Below, piece by piece: positions 1-6,218 of a stretch of DNA of 8,204 nt (within the stretch, counting starts at the first letter, position 1; each line of letters starts with the position of its first letter). The notes beneath the pieces are model-generated. The model was not told the origin of the DNA, did not search any database, and worked only from the letters and a program-made list of their open reading frames with translations. The stretch comes from Thermoplasmata archaeon (GTDB taxonomy: Archaea; Thermoplasmatota; Thermoplasmata; Lutacidiplasmatales; UBA184), in NCBI GenBank assembly GCA_021823085.1, contig JAKAPG010000071.1, positions 1-8,204 on the forward strand. The letters run 5' to 3'. A program made the translations under genes and the position numbers.

Positions 1-651
1 GAAAAGGACCTCTTCGTGGCGTTCGGCGACTTCTCCCAGGGAGCGTCGTTGCGCCTGCTCAATCTTGCGAAGGCGCAGGAGGCGGTGGTCGCGAGCGACG
101 ACGATGCGCGCAACGTCATGACCGCGCTGATCCTGAAGGAGGTCGCCCCCCACCTGCGCGTCGTGGTCTCCGTCATGCGCGAGGAGCTCCGGGAGACCCT
201 GCACGCCGCCGGCGTCACCTACGTGATCTCGCCGGCCGAGCTCGGCGGGCGGATGGTCGCGGCCGCCGCAATCCAGCCGGAGGTCGCCCAGACGTTCGAC
301 GACCTCACCACCACCTCGTTTCACTACAGCCTGGACGAATACCCCCTCGTTCGTCCGAACCCGCTGGTCGGCCTCGAGTTCGATGCCGCGGCGCAGGAAC
401 TGCGTTCGCGGACCGGAGCCACGCTTGTCGGCCTTGCCCGCCCGAGGGCGCGGTCCGGCGGAAGGCCCGCGTACGAGGTCGCGCTCAGCCCGCCCGCCGG
501 CACCCGGCTCGACGAGGGGGGGTTCGCGTTGGTGCTCTCTTCGAAAGCGGGCATCGGCGCGCTACGGACCTGGATGAAGGTCCCGCCGGGTCGACCCCCG
601 TCGGTGATGGCGCCTTCGACGGCCGCGGGCTCGGACGCTGCGAACTCCTGA
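1..651 (+). CDS. RCK-domain (TrkA-N/TrkA-C) potassium channel or transport regulator, C-terminal part
   Basis: The frame is open to the left edge, so the gene starts outside the window; 216 residues are visible, ending at TGA 649-651. Visible residues 1-90 read as the second half of a TrkA-N/RCK Rossmann domain: a GD pair at 9-10, an acidic run followed by Asn (DDDARN, 33-38), then a hydrophobic strand and a GVTYVISPAELGG stretch typical of the domain's end. Residues about 105-195 look like a TrkA-C (RCK-C) ligand-binding domain with short beta strands and a LDEGG turn. In this family the RCK module binds nucleotide or Ca2+ on the cytoplasmic side and gates K+ flux. Whether the missing N-terminus carries pore helices (MthK-like channel) or is a stand-alone TrkA subunit cannot be seen. 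The last ~25 residues are low-complexity Pro/Ala/Ser. It is the only plus-strand gene and converges with the rest. Confidence 0.88.
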   Translation, partial: EKDLFVAFGDFSQGASLRLLNLAKAQEAVVASDDDARNVMTALILKEVAPHLRVVVSVMREELRETLHAAGVTYVISPAELGGRMVAAAAIQPEVAQTFDDLTTTSFHYSLDEYPLVRPNPLVGLEFDAAAQELRSRTGATLVGLARPRARSGGRPAYEVALSPPAGTRLDEGGFALVLSSKAGIGALRTWMKVPPGRPPSVMAPSTAAGSDAANS

Positions 652-1005
652 GCCGGCTTCCCCGCGGGGAGCGGGTCAGGTCCCAAGGTCTCCGAGGAGC
701 GGAGAGCCCTTGGGCGAACCGAGCCCGCAGCACGGATTCCATCCGGGCCCGGTCGAGTAGCCGTCGTTGTTTCCGTTGGCGATCTCGCGGAAGAGAACCG
801 AAAGTTCGATCCTCTCTCCACCCAGTCCACCGCCTCGACCGGACGGAGGCGGGTGACGGCGAGTCGCCGGCCCCGGCGCGCCGATGGGGGCTTCCGGGTC
901 GGACGTACGATCCTGCATGGGCGTCCTTCTGTCTGTTTGATTCGGCTCCGCGTAGAAGGGCCGAAGGCCGCATACCTTCTTGCGCGACCGGACGGGCCCG
1001 GACGA
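652..1005. other. convergent intergenic region
   Basis: This gap lies between the stop codons of the plus-strand RCK gene and the minus-strand dehydrogenase. Its left part (676-804) holds a truncated sedolisin tail, listed separately. In the remaining 805-1005 I see no coding signal in any frame. A small GC-rich fold is possible at 954-980 (arms 954-959 and 975-980, with an inner GGCC/GGCC pair), just downstream of the dehydrogenase stop. There is no T-rich tract of the kind that ends transcription in archaea. Confidence 0.6.
676..804 (-). pseudogene. C-terminal remnant of an S53 (sedolisin/kumamolisin-type) serine peptidase
   Basis: On the minus strand, codons 804 to 676 read through a short segment that closely matches the end of sedolisin peptidases: FREIANGNN, then Y-S-T-G-P-G-W-N, then GLGSPKG and a leucine-rich end followed by TGA at 676-678. 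In intact family members this is the Ca2+-binding loop (F-x-D-[IV]-T-x-G-N-N, then G-[WY]-D-x-x-T-G-L-G-[ST]-P). Here the two calcium-binding aspartates read as Glu and Asn, and the Thr before GLG is Cys. The natural C-terminus is kept, but the Glu/Asp/Ser catalytic core is absent: the same frame upstream is R/P/G-rich and not sedolisin-like, and the other two frames show no GGTS serine motif. I read it as the leftover of a largely deleted secreted acid protease gene. Family assignment rests on motif recall, not on an alignment. Confidence 0.72.
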
Positions 1006-1983
1006 TTATGGCCCGTACTCGGAGCGGTCGGCGATGTGGAGCGGGCGCTCTCCGCGGAAGAAGCGGGCGAGGTTCTCCAGCGCCACGTCGAGTACGTAGG
1101 GCAGGACTCCCGGCCCATAGCCGGCCGAGTGAGGGGTGGCGACCACGTTCGGCAGCGAGGCGAACGGGAACCTTGACCGGAGGGTTCCGTCGGTGAAGTC
1201 TTCGTTCCACCATACGTCCAGGGCCGCGCGGAAGTCGGGATGAGCGACCAGGTGGCGGTAGAGCGCCTCTTCCTGCACCACCGCAGCGCGCCCGACGTTG
1301 ACGTAGATCGCGTCGGGCTTCATCGCCTCGAGCTCGGCCGTTCCGATGGACCCTCGGGTCGATCGGGTCAGGGGACGGGCGTCGAAGACGACGTCCCCGG
1401 CTGCGACGGCCGTCCTTAGCTCGCTCGAGGCGAACATCCGTTCCGCCCCCGGTCCGGCTCGGCCGGACCGGTTCAGGCCGAGAACCTGCGCGTGGAACCC
1501 CGCAAGGCGCTCCGAGATCGCGCGGCCGATCGCTCCGTAGCCGAGGATCACCGCCGTTCGGTCGAAGAGGAGTCGGTGCTCGGGCGCCGGCCGAAGGCGA
1601 CCGGCGATCACCTGGGCGTGGGCCGCGATCAGCGAGCGGCTGGCCGCCAGGGCGAGAGCCAGGGCATGTTCGGCGACGAAGGGCGCGTAAGCGCCCACGT
1701 TGCCGGCAACCTCAGCGGAGCGGGGCAGCTCGTCGAGTCGGGTGCCGTCCAGGCCCGCGTAAAGCGACTGAACGAACGAGAGCCGGGGGAGTTCGTAAGG
1801 GTCGAAGCGGCCCGACGCGGGCCGTTGGGGTCCGAGCAGAACCGCTTCGACCGATCCCCACCGATCCGGACGGCTCGAGACGAGGTAGGCCCACGGAACC
1901 CCGGGGAGCCGCCGTTCCACGGCCGCATCGGTCGCAGGATCCGGTCGAGTCGCTACGAGCAGACGGGGGAGTTCGCGGTCCAT
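1006..1983 (-). CDS. D-isomer-specific 2-hydroxyacid dehydrogenase
   Basis: This 325-residue protein has the usual length of the D-2-hydroxyacid dehydrogenase family (glyoxylate/hydroxypyruvate reductase, phosphoglycerate dehydrogenase and relatives), which interconvert 2-oxoacids and D-2-hydroxyacids with NAD(P)H in the cytoplasm. The substrate domain shows LSFVQSLYAGLDG (68-80) and NVGAYAPFVAEHALAL (95-110). The cofactor domain has GYGAIG (148-153). The catalytic set is visible: Arg232 in NVGRAAVV, Glu261 in LDVWWNEDF and His285 in TPHSAG. After the second Rossmann strand (VLGLNRSG, 167-174) there is Asn-Arg in place of the Asp typical of NAD enzymes, which hints at NADPH use. ATG at 1981-1983 lies 57 nt after the VOC stop and I see no TATA-like box at the expected distance, so cotranscription with VOC is possible. 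The physiological substrate cannot be told from sequence. Confidence 0.92.
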   Translation of the reverse strand: MDRELPRLLVATRPDPATDAAVERRLPGVPWAYLVSSRPDRWGSVEAVLLGPQRPASGRFDPYELPRLSFVQSLYAGLDGTRLDELPRSAEVAGNVGAYAPFVAEHALALALAASRSLIAAHAQVIAGRLRPAPEHRLLFDRTAVILGYGAIGRAISERLAGFHAQVLGLNRSGRAGPGAERMFASSELRTAVAAGDVVFDARPLTRSTRGSIGTAELEAMKPDAIYVNVGRAAVVQEEALYRHLVAHPDFRAALDVWWNEDFTDGTLRSRFPFASLPNVVATPHSAGYGPGVLPYVLDVALENLARFFRGERPLHIADRSEYGP

Positions 1984-2040
1984 CGGTGCGTGAGGACGAG
2001 CTTCTGCTTGGATGTTCGCATTCGGCCCCGGGAGAGGGGT

Positions 2041-2511
2041 CTACTTTCTCCCCTTGCGACGAGATCGAGTTCGACGGGGGGCTCTCGTCCGTCGGCGCGC
2101 GACCGGTTCTTTCGCCGGCGCCGTTCCGAAGAACTCGAGCCAGATGCCGTCCGGATCCCGGACGTACGCGATCCGCTGCCGGCCTTCGTCGAAGGTGAGG
2201 CGGAGCGGGATGTGACGGCGGCGCAGGAGGGAGAGCCAGCGAGCTAGGTCCGGCACGTAGAACCCGATGTGGTCCAACTCCGTTCCCGGACGGATCGGCT
2301 CGTAGTATGGGTTCGAGCGGGGGTAGTAGTTGAGCTCGAGGCGGTGCGCGTACCCCGGATAGACGAGGTGAACATAGACACCTCCGTGCTCCATCTTGCC
2401 CCGGAACTTCTCGCGAAAGCCCAGCGATCGGTAGAAGCGCAGCGATCTCGGGATGTCACGGACGCGGATGCCTGTGTAGAGCAGCTGCGGTCCGCCTCGG
2501 GCGGGGGCCAT
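2041..2511 (-). CDS. VOC-superfamily (glyoxalase I-like) protein with a polybasic tail
   Basis: The start is set at ATG 2509-2511 (156 residues) because a TATA-like box lies 27 nt upstream. A GTG at 2563-2565 would add 18 residues with no domain signal. The protein is a single vicinal-oxygen-chelate unit: LLYTGIRVRDIPRSLRFYRSLGF opens the first beta-alpha module, LELNYY ends it, and LDHIGFYVPD with DPDGIWLEFFG forms the second. Compared with E. coli GloA, metal ligands are present as Glu60, His81 and Glu126 (numbered from the ATG), but the first His is replaced by Tyr12. The family includes glyoxalase I, dioxygenases and resistance proteins acting through a bound divalent metal; the reaction here is unknown. 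The last ~20 residues are very rich in Arg/Lys, which suggests contact with nucleic acid or an acidic partner. The gene is 57 nt upstream of the dehydrogenase. Confidence 0.88.
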   Translation of the reverse strand: MAPARGGPQLLYTGIRVRDIPRSLRFYRSLGFREKFRGKMEHGGVYVHLVYPGYAHRLELNYYPRSNPYYEPIRPGTELDHIGFYVPDLARWLSLLRRRHIPLRLTFDEGRQRIAYVRDPDGIWLEFFGTAPAKEPVARRRTRAPRRTRSRRKGRK

Positions 2512-2528
2512 CGCGAGCGGAGCTCGAA

Positions 2529-2538
2529 CGGTAGGATA
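2529..2538 (-). promoter_or_regulatory. candidate archaeal TATA-type promoter element of the VOC gene
   Basis: The minus strand reads TATCCTACCG, preceded by CTCT. Its first T is 27 nt upstream of the A of the ATG at 2511, the distance expected for an archaeal TATA box if transcription starts at the start codon (leaderless mRNA). The same motif (9 of 10 bases) sits at the same distance before the gene at 6145. No Shine-Dalgarno-like sequence is present between this box and the ATG. Confidence 0.5.
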
Positions 2539-2586
2539 AGAGTCGCGGTGCGTACGGTCCGGCACCCGATGCGGATGGGCGAGGCG

Positions 2587-3140
2587 CTACGGCCGGGGGG
2601 CGGTTCGGGAGGGGGGCGTACCCTCGTGCGCGGGGATCCCGACGAACTCTTCGGTCCACTTCGCCGCGAGCATGTCGCGGCGCGGCCGGTAGACCCGGGA
2701 GTAGAAGCCACTCCGCGAGGCCAGGGTCGCTTCGTCGAAGGCCCTCACCACCTCCTCGGCTTCCTTCCATGCGGAACGGAAGTTCCGCTCGCTCCCGAAG
2801 CGGGCCGCGATCTGTCGGTCGAAATCCGCCTTCGATTGGACCTCTCCCCCAATCGCGAAGCGCAGCTCCGAGCTCGCCGGATCGCGATAGGCCATCTCGT
2901 CCCCGAGGAGGTACGTCGGCGCGCGCTCCCTCGCCGACGGGGCTTCTCGGGTCACCGGCTCGCCCGTGGCCCGACCCGCGCGTTGTTTTGCCATCGCATA
3001 GAAGATTGCGCGGTTCAGGCCCCAGGAGCGGGCCGACTCCTCCGCGAGGCCCAATCGTTGCGCGCGCGCCGCTTGCACGCCGCTTGCAGCATCGCCATCA
3101 CGATGAAGCGGGAGATCCGAAGTGGACGCCGGGCGGGCAT
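2587..3140 (-). pseudogene. unrecognised gene, frame broken by an 11-bp tandem duplication
   Basis: An ORF from GTG 3078 to TAG 2587-2589 encodes 163 residues, but the natural start appears to be ATG 3138-3140 in another frame. Bases 3067-3077 and 3078-3088 are a perfect 11-bp tandem repeat. Removing one copy joins MPARRPLRISRFIVMAMLQ to AARAQRLGLAEESARSWGLN in one 180-residue frame. In the present frame from ATG 3140 the protein ends after about 41 residues. The restored product has a basic N-terminus, a helical region with SWGLNRAIFYAMAK (35-48), a middle TYLLGDEMAYRDP segment, and a helix FDRQIAARFGSERNFRSAWKEAEEVV split over about 103-128; the tail is Pro-rich. I do not recognise the family. 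It is cytoplasmic by composition. It could be a recent pseudogene, a phase-switching gene, or a gene reduced to the GTG-started form. Confidence 0.68.
3067..3088. repeat. perfect 11-bp tandem duplication
   Basis: The plus strand has CGCCGCTTGCA at 3067-3077 and again at 3078-3088, adjacent and identical. Eleven is not a multiple of three, so the second copy shifts the reading frame of the minus-strand gene that crosses it. The unit is GC-rich and mixed, not a homopolymer, so a simple base-calling error is a less likely cause than real slippage or an assembly artefact. Confidence 0.95.
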
Positions 3141-3156
3141 GTCCCGTCCCTTCACG

Positions 3157-3174
3157 GAAGCCCCGTAGGGCTTC
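3157..3174 (-). other. 7-bp hairpin with a C(UACG)G tetraloop between TruA and the next gene
   Basis: On the minus strand, 3 nt after the TruA stop codon, the sequence forms GAAGCCC-TACG-GGGCTTC: a perfect 7-bp stem (3168-3174 with 3157-3163) closed by C-G around a UACG loop. UNCG loops closed by C-G are unusually stable in RNA. It is absent as such from the opposite strand, where the loop reads CGTA. It lies 16 nt upstream of ATG 3140. It has no U-tract, so it is not a classical terminator; RNA processing, 3'-end protection or translation control are possible roles. Confidence 0.6.
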
Positions 3175-3177
3175 ACC

Positions 3178-3999
3178 TCACCGATCGGTCCGTGAGGGGG
3201 TGGGATATCGGAAGAGGGACCGCGCGATGCGGAGCCGGACGGCGGCGCGGCGCTGCGTCCCGACGAGATGCGTCAGTTGCTGGCGGGTGCGCCCCCGGGT
3301 CCGGTAGGTCCATCGCTGCGAGTAGCGCACCTCCCAGAGGATGAGGGGATCGGCGGCGGCGAGCGGGAGAGGGTGGGGTCGACGCCCGGCGGCTGCGTCG
3401 TAGAGGGCTTCGAACGGGAGCTTCCCGTCGGCGACCTCGAACATTCCCGCCGCGAGCTTGCGAATCATCCCCCATACGAACGAACGCGCCCGTACCTCGA
3501 TCCAAGATCCGTTCCGCCCCCTCCGGACTCGGAGGACATCGATCGGCCAGGGTGTAGGGGCACGGGCATGGATTCCTCGTCCGAACGTGCGCGCGTCGAT
3601 CTCCCGCGGTAGTTCGGAGGCGATCTTCGCGAGCTGTCGGATCCTGCGGGGTGGGCCGTCCAGGAGGTAGCGGTATTCGCGCCAGAGCGCGTGGCGCACC
3701 CGGAAATCCTCCGCGATCGGCCGCGCGGCGTCGAAGTAGATGTCGGGGGCGAAACCGTTCAACGCCCGCAGGAGGGCGGGCGCGGGAAGTTCGCAGCGCA
3801 GGGCGAGCGCATTGGCTCGAGCGCTCACCCCGGCGTCGGTCCGGCTCGCCACCTCGATCGCGGCTTCCTCCGGGGTGCGAACGAGTCCGCTGCGAGCGAG
3901 CCCGGCTCGAAGGACGCCCTCCACGGTCCGGCGGCCGGGCTGTCGTGCCCACCCGGAGAACCCTTCGCCGTCGTACCCGAATCGGATCAGCCAGCGCAT
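3178..3999 (-). CDS. truA: tRNA pseudouridine synthase A (TruA)
   Basis: TruA converts uridines 38-40 in the anticodon stem of many tRNAs to pseudouridine, in the cytoplasm. The protein is 273 residues, normal for the family. It opens with MRWLIRFGYDGEGFSGWARQ, the YDG...GW.RQP signature followed by TVEGVL (25-30). The catalytic aspartate is Asp55 in ASRTDAGVSA (51-60), the universal R-T-D motif. WREYRYLL (106-113) and FVWGMIRKLAAG (174-185) match the later conserved segments of the second half-domain. The spelling RQPGRRTVEG and SRTDAGVSA, and the absence of the bacterial GRTDAGVHA form, favour an archaeal TruA. ATG at 3997-3999 begins right at the first conserved strand. It is 96 nt downstream of the aminotransferase stop. 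I saw no convincing TATA box at the expected place, so readthrough from the aminotransferase is possible. Confidence 0.96.
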   Translation of the reverse strand: MRWLIRFGYDGEGFSGWARQPGRRTVEGVLRAGLARSGLVRTPEEAAIEVASRTDAGVSARANALALRCELPAPALLRALNGFAPDIYFDAARPIAEDFRVRHALWREYRYLLDGPPRRIRQLAKIASELPREIDARTFGRGIHARAPTPWPIDVLRVRRGRNGSWIEVRARSFVWGMIRKLAAGMFEVADGKLPFEALYDAAAGRRPHPLPLAAADPLILWEVRYSQRWTYRTRGRTRQQLTHLVGTQRRAAVRLRIARSLFRYPTPSRTDR

Positions 4000-4095
4000 G
4001 TCGTCCCGGGGCGAGATGGGACCACGGGATGAAGTCAGCGCGCGAGCCGACAGGATCTCCCCGTAACGGGGCCGCGCCGAGGAGCGGGGGCGCGC

Positions 4096-5436
4096 CTATC
4101 CGTGAGCGGTCCCCTTTTCGTCGGCGATCCGCAGCGCGGCGTCGAGCGCTTCCAACCCTCGATCGATCTCGGCGCGCGTGACGATGAGCGGCGGCGCGAT
4201 CACGAGGTGCGAGACCCAGCTGATGCAGTACACCCCGCGCTTCATCATCTCCTGGGCGACGAGATCCGCCACGAGCGGCGTTCCGGCGATCTTGTCGTCC
4301 TCCGTATTGAACGGTTCCCGTGTCGTTCGATCCCGGACGAGCTCGACCGCGGCGAACAGGCCCATACCCCGCACGTCCCCCACCGACGGGTGGCGCTCCT
4401 GGATTTCCCGGAGGCGCGCGAGCAGGTACTCCCCGTCGACTCGCGACTTCCTCATCAGGTCGAGCCGACGATACTCGTCGATCGCTGCGACCGCCGGCGC
4501 GAGGGTCACGGGATGCGCTTCGTAGGTGTGCCCGTGCGGGAAGTAGCGCTCGAGGAAGGCATCGTGAATCGGAGCGCTGGTGGCCGTGAGGCCGAGCGGG
4601 ATCGCGGCCCCCGTGATCCCCTTCGCGGTCGTCAGGATGTCCGGGACCACGTTCCAGTGCTGAACGGCGAACCACTCGCCGACGCGCCCCCAGGCGCTCA
4701 TGACCTCGTCCGCGATCAGCAGGACGTCGTTCCTCCGCGTGATCTCGCGGATCTTCGGCAGGTACTCCGGTACGGGCACGATCACGCCGTTCGTTCCGAC
4801 CACGGGTTCCACGATCATCGCGGCCACGTCGCCCTCTCTGCGGATCTGTTCGTCGACGGCGTCGGCGCACGCCACGTGGCAGGAAGGGTAGGTCAGGCCG
4901 AACGGGCAGCGGTAGCAATAGCAGTCCGGAGCGAAGACCGTGCCCGGAACCTTCTGATGGCGCTCGATCACGCGTCGGCGTAACTCCCCCGTGACGCTGA
5001 TCGAGGCGGCGGTCGCGCCGTGATAGGACCGGTACCGGGAGACGATCTTCGATCGGCCCGTGACGGCCCGTGCGATCTTGAGCGCCGCCTCGTTCGCTTC
5101 GGTGCCCGAGGTGCTGAAGAAGAAGTGATCGAGACCGGCCGGGACGATCTCTCGAAGGCGGCGGCTCAGCTCCGCGCGCGCCGGGGAAGCCATCCCCGGC
5201 GCGAGGTAGTCGAGCGTGCGCGCCTGCTCGGCGATCGCCGCGCTGACCCGGGGGTTCGCATGACCGAGGTTCGTGGCGACCAGCTGGCTCGAGAAGTCGA
5301 GGTACTCGTGCCCATCGGCATCCCAGAACCTGCACCCTTCCGCTCGCGTGACGAGCAGCGGGTTCCAGCCCGCTTGCCGTCGCCAGGTGACGTAGTTCGT
5401 CTCGCGGACGATGCGCCGCTGCTCTTCGGCGTCCAT
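4096..5436 (-). CDS. class III PLP-dependent aminotransferase with a Cys-rich insert
   Basis: This 446-residue protein has all marks of fold-type I, class III aminotransferases (taurine-, omega-amino acid-, GABA- and acetylornithine-type enzymes), which move an amino group, often a distal one, to a 2-oxoacid such as pyruvate. SGTEANEAALK (110-120) binds the PLP phosphate, YHGAT (138-142) stacks on the ring, IADEV (241-245) supplies Asp243 to the pyridine nitrogen, and Lys272 in TTAKGITG is the Schiff-base lysine. HTYEAHP (303-309) is the second-subunit phosphate loop. Residues 172-190 hold five cysteines (172, 174, 177, 186, 190) around CYRCPFG and YPSC, an insert I recall from a subset of these enzymes and which could bind metal or brace the fold. 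The substrate cannot be assigned. ATG at 5434-5436 is supported by a TATA-like box about 28 nt upstream. Confidence 0.94.
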   Translation of the reverse strand: MDAEEQRRIVRETNYVTWRRQAGWNPLLVTRAEGCRFWDADGHEYLDFSSQLVATNLGHANPRVSAAIAEQARTLDYLAPGMASPARAELSRRLREIVPAGLDHFFFSTSGTEANEAALKIARAVTGRSKIVSRYRSYHGATAASISVTGELRRRVIERHQKVPGTVFAPDCYCYRCPFGLTYPSCHVACADAVDEQIRREGDVAAMIVEPVVGTNGVIVPVPEYLPKIREITRRNDVLLIADEVMSAWGRVGEWFAVQHWNVVPDILTTAKGITGAAIPLGLTATSAPIHDAFLERYFPHGHTYEAHPVTLAPAVAAIDEYRRLDLMRKSRVDGEYLLARLREIQERHPSVGDVRGMGLFAAVELVRDRTTREPFNTEDDKIAGTPLVADLVAQEMMKRGVYCISWVSHLVIAPPLIVTRAEIDRGLEALDAALRIADEKGTAHG

Positions 5437-5455
5437 CGGTTTCCGAGAGGGGGAA

Positions 5456-5467
5456 GGTCAAATAACG
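5456..5467 (-). promoter_or_regulatory. candidate TATA-type promoter of the aminotransferase gene
   Basis: The minus strand reads CGTTATTTGACC in an otherwise very GC-rich gap of 49 nt. The TAT core begins 28 nt upstream of the A of the ATG at 5436, the position of an archaeal TATA box for a leaderless transcript. It is the most A/T-rich spot in that gap. The region between box and ATG is C/T-rich with no Shine-Dalgarno motif. Confidence 0.55.
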
Positions 5468-5485
5468 CCCGTGCCGGCCGGCGCT

Positions 5486-6145
5486 CTACGTCGCTCTCTT
5501 GGACTTGGCTGTCGGGACCCGCCGACGGGGCTTCCGGGGCGGCGGAGGCTCCGCGGGAGACTCGGCCGTATCGGCAGGAGCTGGGGAGGCGGGCGACGTC
5601 GGCACGGTCGCGGTTCGCTGCAGCAGATCCCGGAACGTGTCGAAGAAGCGGAGGTACGGATCGGCGCGGCGCATCAGCTCGAGCTCGCCGAGGGCGATCT
5701 CGTACTGCGCCTTCGCCATCGCATCGCCGGTGGCGGCGCGCAGGGCATAGACGCAGAGGACCTGGTAGTGGGGCAGAACGAAGGCATCGGGCCGGGGCGT
5801 GCTCATGTCCCCTTTGCGAGGACGGTGGAGGCGATCCATCGGGACCTTTTCCGCGACCGCTTTGCGATGGGAGAAGCCGAAGTACTTGCCAGCCCCGAGG
5901 ATCTGGGTCGCCTCGCGCACGTTGCCTCGGACCGCGAGCGTGATCCGATCGCATTCGTGCCAGAGCCACAGACCGTACCCGTAGTCCCCTTCCCGGTAGG
6001 CCGCCCAGGCCCGTTCGTACAGACGGCGCTCCTTCTCCACCGGTGACCACTCGGGTAGGAGTTCGGCCCGCCAGTCGGAGATGTAGACGTCGACCCGCTG
6101 GGTCGCGGAGATCGTGCGGAACTCCGGTACCTCTCGATCGGCCAT
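5486..6145 (-). CDS. unrecognised helical protein with a Pro/Ala-rich basic tail
   Basis: I take ATG 6143-6145 as the start (219 residues). The frame is open further up to 6313 and beyond, but that part overlaps the decayed gene remnant, and a TATA-like box lies 27 nt before 6145. Residues 1-180 appear mainly helical. Distinct segments are ISDWRAELLPEW (22-33), LYERAWAAYREGDYGYGLWLW with HECDR (42-66), a glycine stretch around GAGKYFGFSHRK (84-95), and a C-terminal helical pair around HYQVLCVYALRAATGDAMAK (126-145). The layout of an amphipathic GDY/W-rich helix followed by another helix loosely recalls HEPN or TPR-like bundles, but I cannot assign a family. Residues 180-219 are Pro/Ala/Ser then strongly basic, likely disordered. 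No signal peptide or membrane helix is evident. A GGAGGGAGG stretch about 9 nt before the ATG could serve as ribosome binding site. Confidence 0.78.
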   Translation of the reverse strand: MADREVPEFRTISATQRVDVYISDWRAELLPEWSPVEKERRLYERAWAAYREGDYGYGLWLWHECDRITLAVRGNVREATQILGAGKYFGFSHRKAVAEKVPMDRLHRPRKGDMSTPRPDAFVLPHYQVLCVYALRAATGDAMAKAQYEIALGELELMRRADPYLRFFDTFRDLLQRTATVPTSPASPAPADTAESPAEPPPPRKPRRRVPTAKSKRAT

Positions 6146-6162
6146 CGCACCGACCCTCCCTC

Positions 6163-6172
6163 CGGGAGGATA
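6163..6172 (-). promoter_or_regulatory. candidate TATA-type promoter of the 219-residue protein gene
   Basis: The minus strand reads TATCCTCCCG with GTC before it. Its first T lies exactly 27 nt upstream of the A of the ATG at 6145, matching the VOC promoter candidate in sequence (9 of 10) and distance. The CCTCC-G-GGAGG inverted repeat overlaps it, so part of the similarity could be due to a purine-rich ribosome binding site just downstream. Confidence 0.45.
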
Positions 6173-6218
6173 GACCGTTTGCGGCCGCCGCGGGCGCAAC
6201 CTTCGGAACGGTCCGGCG

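Noticed and set aside
954..980. Hairpin-like arms AGAAGG/CCTTCT downstream of the dehydrogenase as a terminator
   Set aside because: The inner pairing competes with the outer arms and there is no T-run; I cannot separate it from chance.
1492..2247. A 251-codon plus-strand frame opposite the dehydrogenase and VOC genes
   Set aside because: Its Arg/Glu/Gly-rich translation is the usual mirror of the minus-strand codons, and the minus-strand genes have catalytic motifs.
4059..4071. CCCCG-TAA-CGGGG inverted repeat between aminotransferase and TruA, as a terminator
   Set aside because: The stem is 5 bp with a 3-base loop and no T-tract; such repeats arise by chance in GC-rich DNA.
3173..5461. 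A 762-codon open frame on the minus strand spanning TruA and the aminotransferase
   Set aside because: Its translation is almost entirely Arg/Pro/Gly/Ser-rich with no domain signal, and two motif-complete enzymes occupy the same bases in another frame. It is a by-product of high GC content.
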